Below, in pieces: positions 33,966 to 37,365 of a DNA stretch of 37,365 nt. The notes under the pieces were generated by a model, which ran no database searches, was not told the DNA's origin, and saw only the letters and a list, made by a program, of their open reading frames with translations. Every line of letters starts with the position of its first letter. Position 1 is the first letter of the stretch. The position numbers were made by a program, and so were the translations under genes. Source of the stretch: Gemmatimonadaceae bacterium (GTDB taxonomy: Bacteria > Gemmatimonadota > Gemmatimonadetes > Gemmatimonadales > Gemmatimonadaceae); NCBI GenBank assembly GCA_013817545.1, contig JACDCM010000005.1, positions 1-37,365 on the forward strand, given 5' to 3'.

Positions 33966-36482
33966 ATGAGTCGGTTGGTTCCAATAGTCCGTAGAATGCT
34001 GTCGTTCGCCGTAGCAATACTGCTGACGACCCTTGCAGGTACCATGGTGGCGCCGTTCGCGGGGTCGCAGGAGACTGCCACTACCGCTCAGGCCCACCGT
34101 CCGGGCGGCGAAGCGAATCTGGTGATCCCCGACCTCTCACAGGTCGAATTCCTCGGCATGACGGGTCGCTCCCTGCTCATGACGGGTCTGGTCGTGTGCG
34201 CCTTCGGCCTGCTGTTCGGGCTCGTGACATATGGCAGCGTCAAGCGGATGCCGGTGCACGCTTCCATGCTCGAGATCTCCGAGCTCATTTACGAAACGTG
34301 CAAGACATATCTCATCACGCAGGGAAAGTTCATTCTGATACTCGAACTTTTCATTGGGTTCGTGATCCTGCTGTATTTTGGGGTTCTGCTCGACTTCGAG
34401 GCGATCAAGGTCGCGACAATCCTGCTATTCAGCCTGATAGGAATCGCGGGAAGCTACGGCGTCGCATGGTTCGGGATTCGAATCAATACCTTCGCCAACT
34501 CGCGCACCGCATTCGCGAGCCTTCGTGGCAAGCCGTATCCCTGCTATGCCATTCCTCTCAAGGCTGGCATGAGCATCGGGATGCTGCTCATCAGCGTCGA
34601 GCTCCTGATCATGTTGTGCATCCTTCTTTTCATTCCGGGCGATTACGCGGGACCGTGCTTCATAGGCTTTGCGATCGGTGAGTCGCTTGGCGCCGCGGCG
34701 CTGCGAATCGCGGGCGGAATCTTTACCAAGATCGCCGACATCGGTTCTGATCTGATGAAGATCGTGTTCAACATCAAGGAAGACGATGCTCGCAACCCTG
34801 GAGTCATTGCAGACTGCACTGGCGACAATGCGGGCGATTCGGTAGGGCCCAGCGCCGACGGTTTCGAGACGTATGGCGTGACGGGCGTAGCGCTTATTTC
34901 CTTCATTCTGCTTGCGGTCACTGGCGAGCAGGTGCAGGTGCAGCTCCTGGTGTGGATATTCATGATGCGCGTCATGATGGTCATCGCGAGCTGGCTATCC
35001 TATGTCATTAACGAGGCGATGGCCAAGGCGCGCTACGGCGATGCAGCAAAGATGAACTTTGAGGCTCCGCTGACGTCGCTCGTCTGGCTCACTTCGCTCG
35101 TGTCGGTTGCCCTGACGTACATCGTGTCATACTTCCTGATCCCGGATCTCGGCGATGGCTCGCTCTGGTGGAAGCTCTCGAGCGTCATTACCTGCGGCAC
35201 CCTTGCGGGCGCAATCATTCCGGAGCTGGTCAAGATTTTCACGTCGGTCGAAAGCAAGCACGTAAGAGAAGTGGTCACTTCGTCGCGCGAGGGTGGCGCA
35301 TCGCTGAACATTCTCTCAGGGCTTGTCGCCGGCAACTTCAGCGCGTACTGGCTGGGCATTGTCATCATGGGCCTGATGGCCGTCGCGTACGGCGTCAGCT
35401 CGCTCGGCCTGGGTGATTTGATGCTGGCTCCCGCGGTGTTCGCATTCGGTCTCGTGGCATTCGGATTTCTGGGCATGGGACCGGTGACGATTGCCGTGGA
35501 TTCCTATGGCCCGGTCACGGACAACGCACAATCCGTATACGAGCTGTCGACCATCGAGCAGATTCCTGGTGCGGCCGCACAGATCAAGAAGGACTATGGC
35601 TTCGACGTCGACTTCGAGCGCGCCAAGCACCTGCTCGAGGAGAACGACGGAGCTGGCAATACCTTCAAGGCAACGGCGAAGCCGGTGCTGATTGGAACGG
35701 CGGTGGTGGGTGCGACGACGATGATTTTCTCTATAATCGTCGTGCTAACAGACAAGCTCACTCAGAATCTGGAAAAGCTGTCACTGCTGCACCCGCCGTT
35801 CCTGCTTGGCCTGATTACCGGTGGCGCGGTTATCTACTGGTTCACCGGCGCTTCAATGCAGGCAGTCACGACTGGAGCTTATCGCGCTGTGGAATTCATC
35901 AAGGCGAACATCAAGCTCGACGGTTCGGCGAAGGCGTCCGTTGCAGACAGCAAGAAGGTGGTGGAGATCTGCACGCAGTACGCTCAGAAAGGCATGTTCA
36001 ACATCTTTCTTACCATTTTCTTCTCCACGCTGGCTTTCGCTTTCGTGGAGCCGTACTTCTTCGTCGGGTACCTGATCTCGATCGCGCTCTTCGGACTGTA
36101 TCAGGCCATCTTCATGGCGAATGCCGGTGGGGCATGGGACAACGCCAAGAAAATCGTTGAGGTGGAGTTACAGCAGAAGGGCACGGCGCTGCACTCCGCC
36201 ACGGTAGTGGGTGACACCGTTGGGGATCCATTCAAGGATACATCGTCGGTCGCGCTCAACCCGGTCATCAAGTTCACGACACTCTTTGGCTTGCTGGCGG
36301 TAGAGCTCGCAGTGTCACTCACCGCAGAACGCGGAGCCACCCTGAGTCACATTCTTGCGGCGATCTTCCTCGCCATATCGATGTTCTTCGTGTGGCGGTC
36401 TTTTTACGGAATGCGCATCCAGGCTGCCGCCCCCGAGCCATCGGTAGCGTCGCACAAACGAGATGACGCCCGTGCGGCCTGA
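33966..36482 (+). CDS. hppA: Membrane-bound ion-translocating pyrophosphatase, divergent subfamily
   Basis: From ATG at 33966; IFTKIADIGSDLMKIVFNIKEDDARNPGVIADCTGDNAGDSVGPSADGFETYG and GGAWDNAKKIVEVELQQKGTALHSATVVGDTVGDPFKDTSSVALNPVIKFT. Track start at 33912 is upstream of the likely start. Confidence 0.93.
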   Translation: MSRLVPIVRRMLSFAVAILLTTLAGTMVAPFAGSQETATTAQAHRPGGEANLVIPDLSQVEFLGMTGRSLLMTGLVVCAFGLLFGLVTYGSVKRMPVHASMLEISELIYETCKTYLITQGKFILILELFIGFVILLYFGVLLDFEAIKVATILLFSLIGIAGSYGVAWFGIRINTFANSRTAFASLRGKPYPCYAIPLKAGMSIGMLLISVELLIMLCILLFIPGDYAGPCFIGFAIGESLGAAALRIAGGIFTKIADIGSDLMKIVFNIKEDDARNPGVIADCTGDNAGDSVGPSADGFETYGVTGVALISFILLAVTGEQVQVQLLVWIFMMRVMMVIASWLSYVINEAMAKARYGDAAKMNFEAPLTSLVWLTSLVSVALTYIVSYFLIPDLGDGSLWWKLSSVITCGTLAGAIIPELVKIFTSVESKHVREVVTSSREGGASLNILSGLVAGNFSAYWLGIVIMGLMAVAYGVSSLGLGDLMLAPAVFAFGLVAFGFLGMGPVTIAVDSYGPVTDNAQSVYELSTIEQIPGAAAQIKKDYGFDVDFERAKHLLEENDGAGNTFKATAKPVLIGTAVVGATTMIFSIIVVLTDKLTQNLEKLSLLHPPFLLGLITGGAVIYWFTGASMQAVTTGAYRAVEFIKANIKLDGSAKASVADSKKVVEICTQYAQKGMFNIFLTIFFSTLAFAFVEPYFFVGYLISIALFGLYQAIFMANAGGAWDNAKKIVEVELQQKGTALHSATVVGDTVGDPFKDTSSVALNPVIKFTTLFGLLAVELAVSLTAERGATLSHILAAIFLAISMFFVWRSFYGMRIQAAAPEPSVASHKRDDARAA

Positions 36483-36523
36483 TGATTTGATCGCTTGGCA
36501 GGACGCTTTCGGAGCACCCGTCT

Positions 36524-37365
36524 GATGGGCACGCTATTCTCCAGAAAGCCCATCTCGGAATTGCTGCACGAAGGCGACCGCCCCAATGCGCTAAAGCGCG
36601 AGTTAGGAGCGGGCGATCTGATAATGCTTGCGATCGGCGCCGTCATCGGCGCCGGGATATTCTCCTCCATCGGAACTGCCGCCGCTGGCGAGATTCTGCC
36701 GGACGGGGTAGTAGTGCGCTACGGAGCGGGTCCGGCGCTCATCGTCTCCTTTGTCCTGCTGGGCCTCGTCTGCGGGTTGGCCGCGCTCTGCTATGCGGAA
36801 CTGGCGTCGATGATCCCCCAGGCTGGCAGCGCATACGCCTATTCGTACGCCACTCTCGGGGAGATCGTCGCCTGGATCATCGGGTGGGACCTCATTCTGG
36901 AGTATGCCGTCGGCAACGTTGCGGTCGCTGTGGCATGGAGCGGCTATTTCAACTCGCTGCTCACCGGGTTCGGCATCAACTTGCCGGATTGGCTCACCCA
37001 CGGCTATCGGTCAGTATTGCTCAGCTCGGATCCGGCTGTAAGTGCGCTGATGAACACAGCGCCTCGGATAGCGGGGATCCCCATACTGATCAACGTCCCG
37101 GCGTTCGCCATCGTAATGCTCATCACCGTGCTCCTCATGCGCGGTGTGCGCGAGAGTATACGTGCGAACAACATAATGGTGGTGGTCAAGCTGCTTGTAC
37201 TGGGCCTGTTCGTTGTTGTGGGCGGGATGAACATCGACATGGACAATTACGTCCCCTTCGCGCCAAACGGATGGCGAGGCATTCATCAGGGCGCCGCGAT
37301 CATATTTTTCGCGTACATTGGCTTCGACGCGATCTCCACTGCCGCCGAGGAAACCAAGAATCCGC
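36524..37365 (+). CDS. APC-superfamily amino acid permease (partial, runs off right edge)
   Basis: Open frame from ATG 36524: MGTLFSRKPISELLHEGDRPNALKRELGAGDLIMLAIGAVIGAGIFSSIGTAAAGE...PQAGSAYAYSYATLGEIVAWIIGWDLILEYAVG... to window end. Confidence 0.92.

Overview
High-GC bacterial chromosomal window with about 28 supported protein-coding genes, one tRNA-Ala(TGC) and several intrinsic terminators. No phage, IS element or CRISPR was seen. Gene content and style suggest Gemmatimonadota, but that is inference only. Main blocks: (1) a peptide/oligosaccharide ABC uptake module (two permeases on minus, lipoprotein SBP on plus) next to a heparinase II/III-like protein, a SpoU RNA methyltransferase, a class III aminotransferase and two amidohydrolase-like proteins (1-9.55 kb); (2) a complete alternative complex III operon actABCDEF (9.7-17.7 kb); (3) a thioredoxin-2-like protein, tRNA-Ala and two Tat-type secreted ferritin-like proteins; (4) an alpha/beta hydrolase, a sorbosone-dehydrogenase-like protein, a truncated SMP-30-like remnant and a peroxiredoxin; (5) a histidine kinase / OmpR-type regulator / histidine kinase trio; (6) TonB-ExbB-ExbD-ExbD plus a second TonB; (7) two APC permeases flanking a divergent membrane pyrophosphatase. 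The most interesting non-coding signal is a dispersed set of degenerate 7-bp-period (heptad) tandem arrays at gene boundaries. I count nine loci and five sequence families, four of them present twice. Three loci are inverted pairs separated by about 50 nt, and several arrays have been absorbed into the termini of neighbouring proteins.
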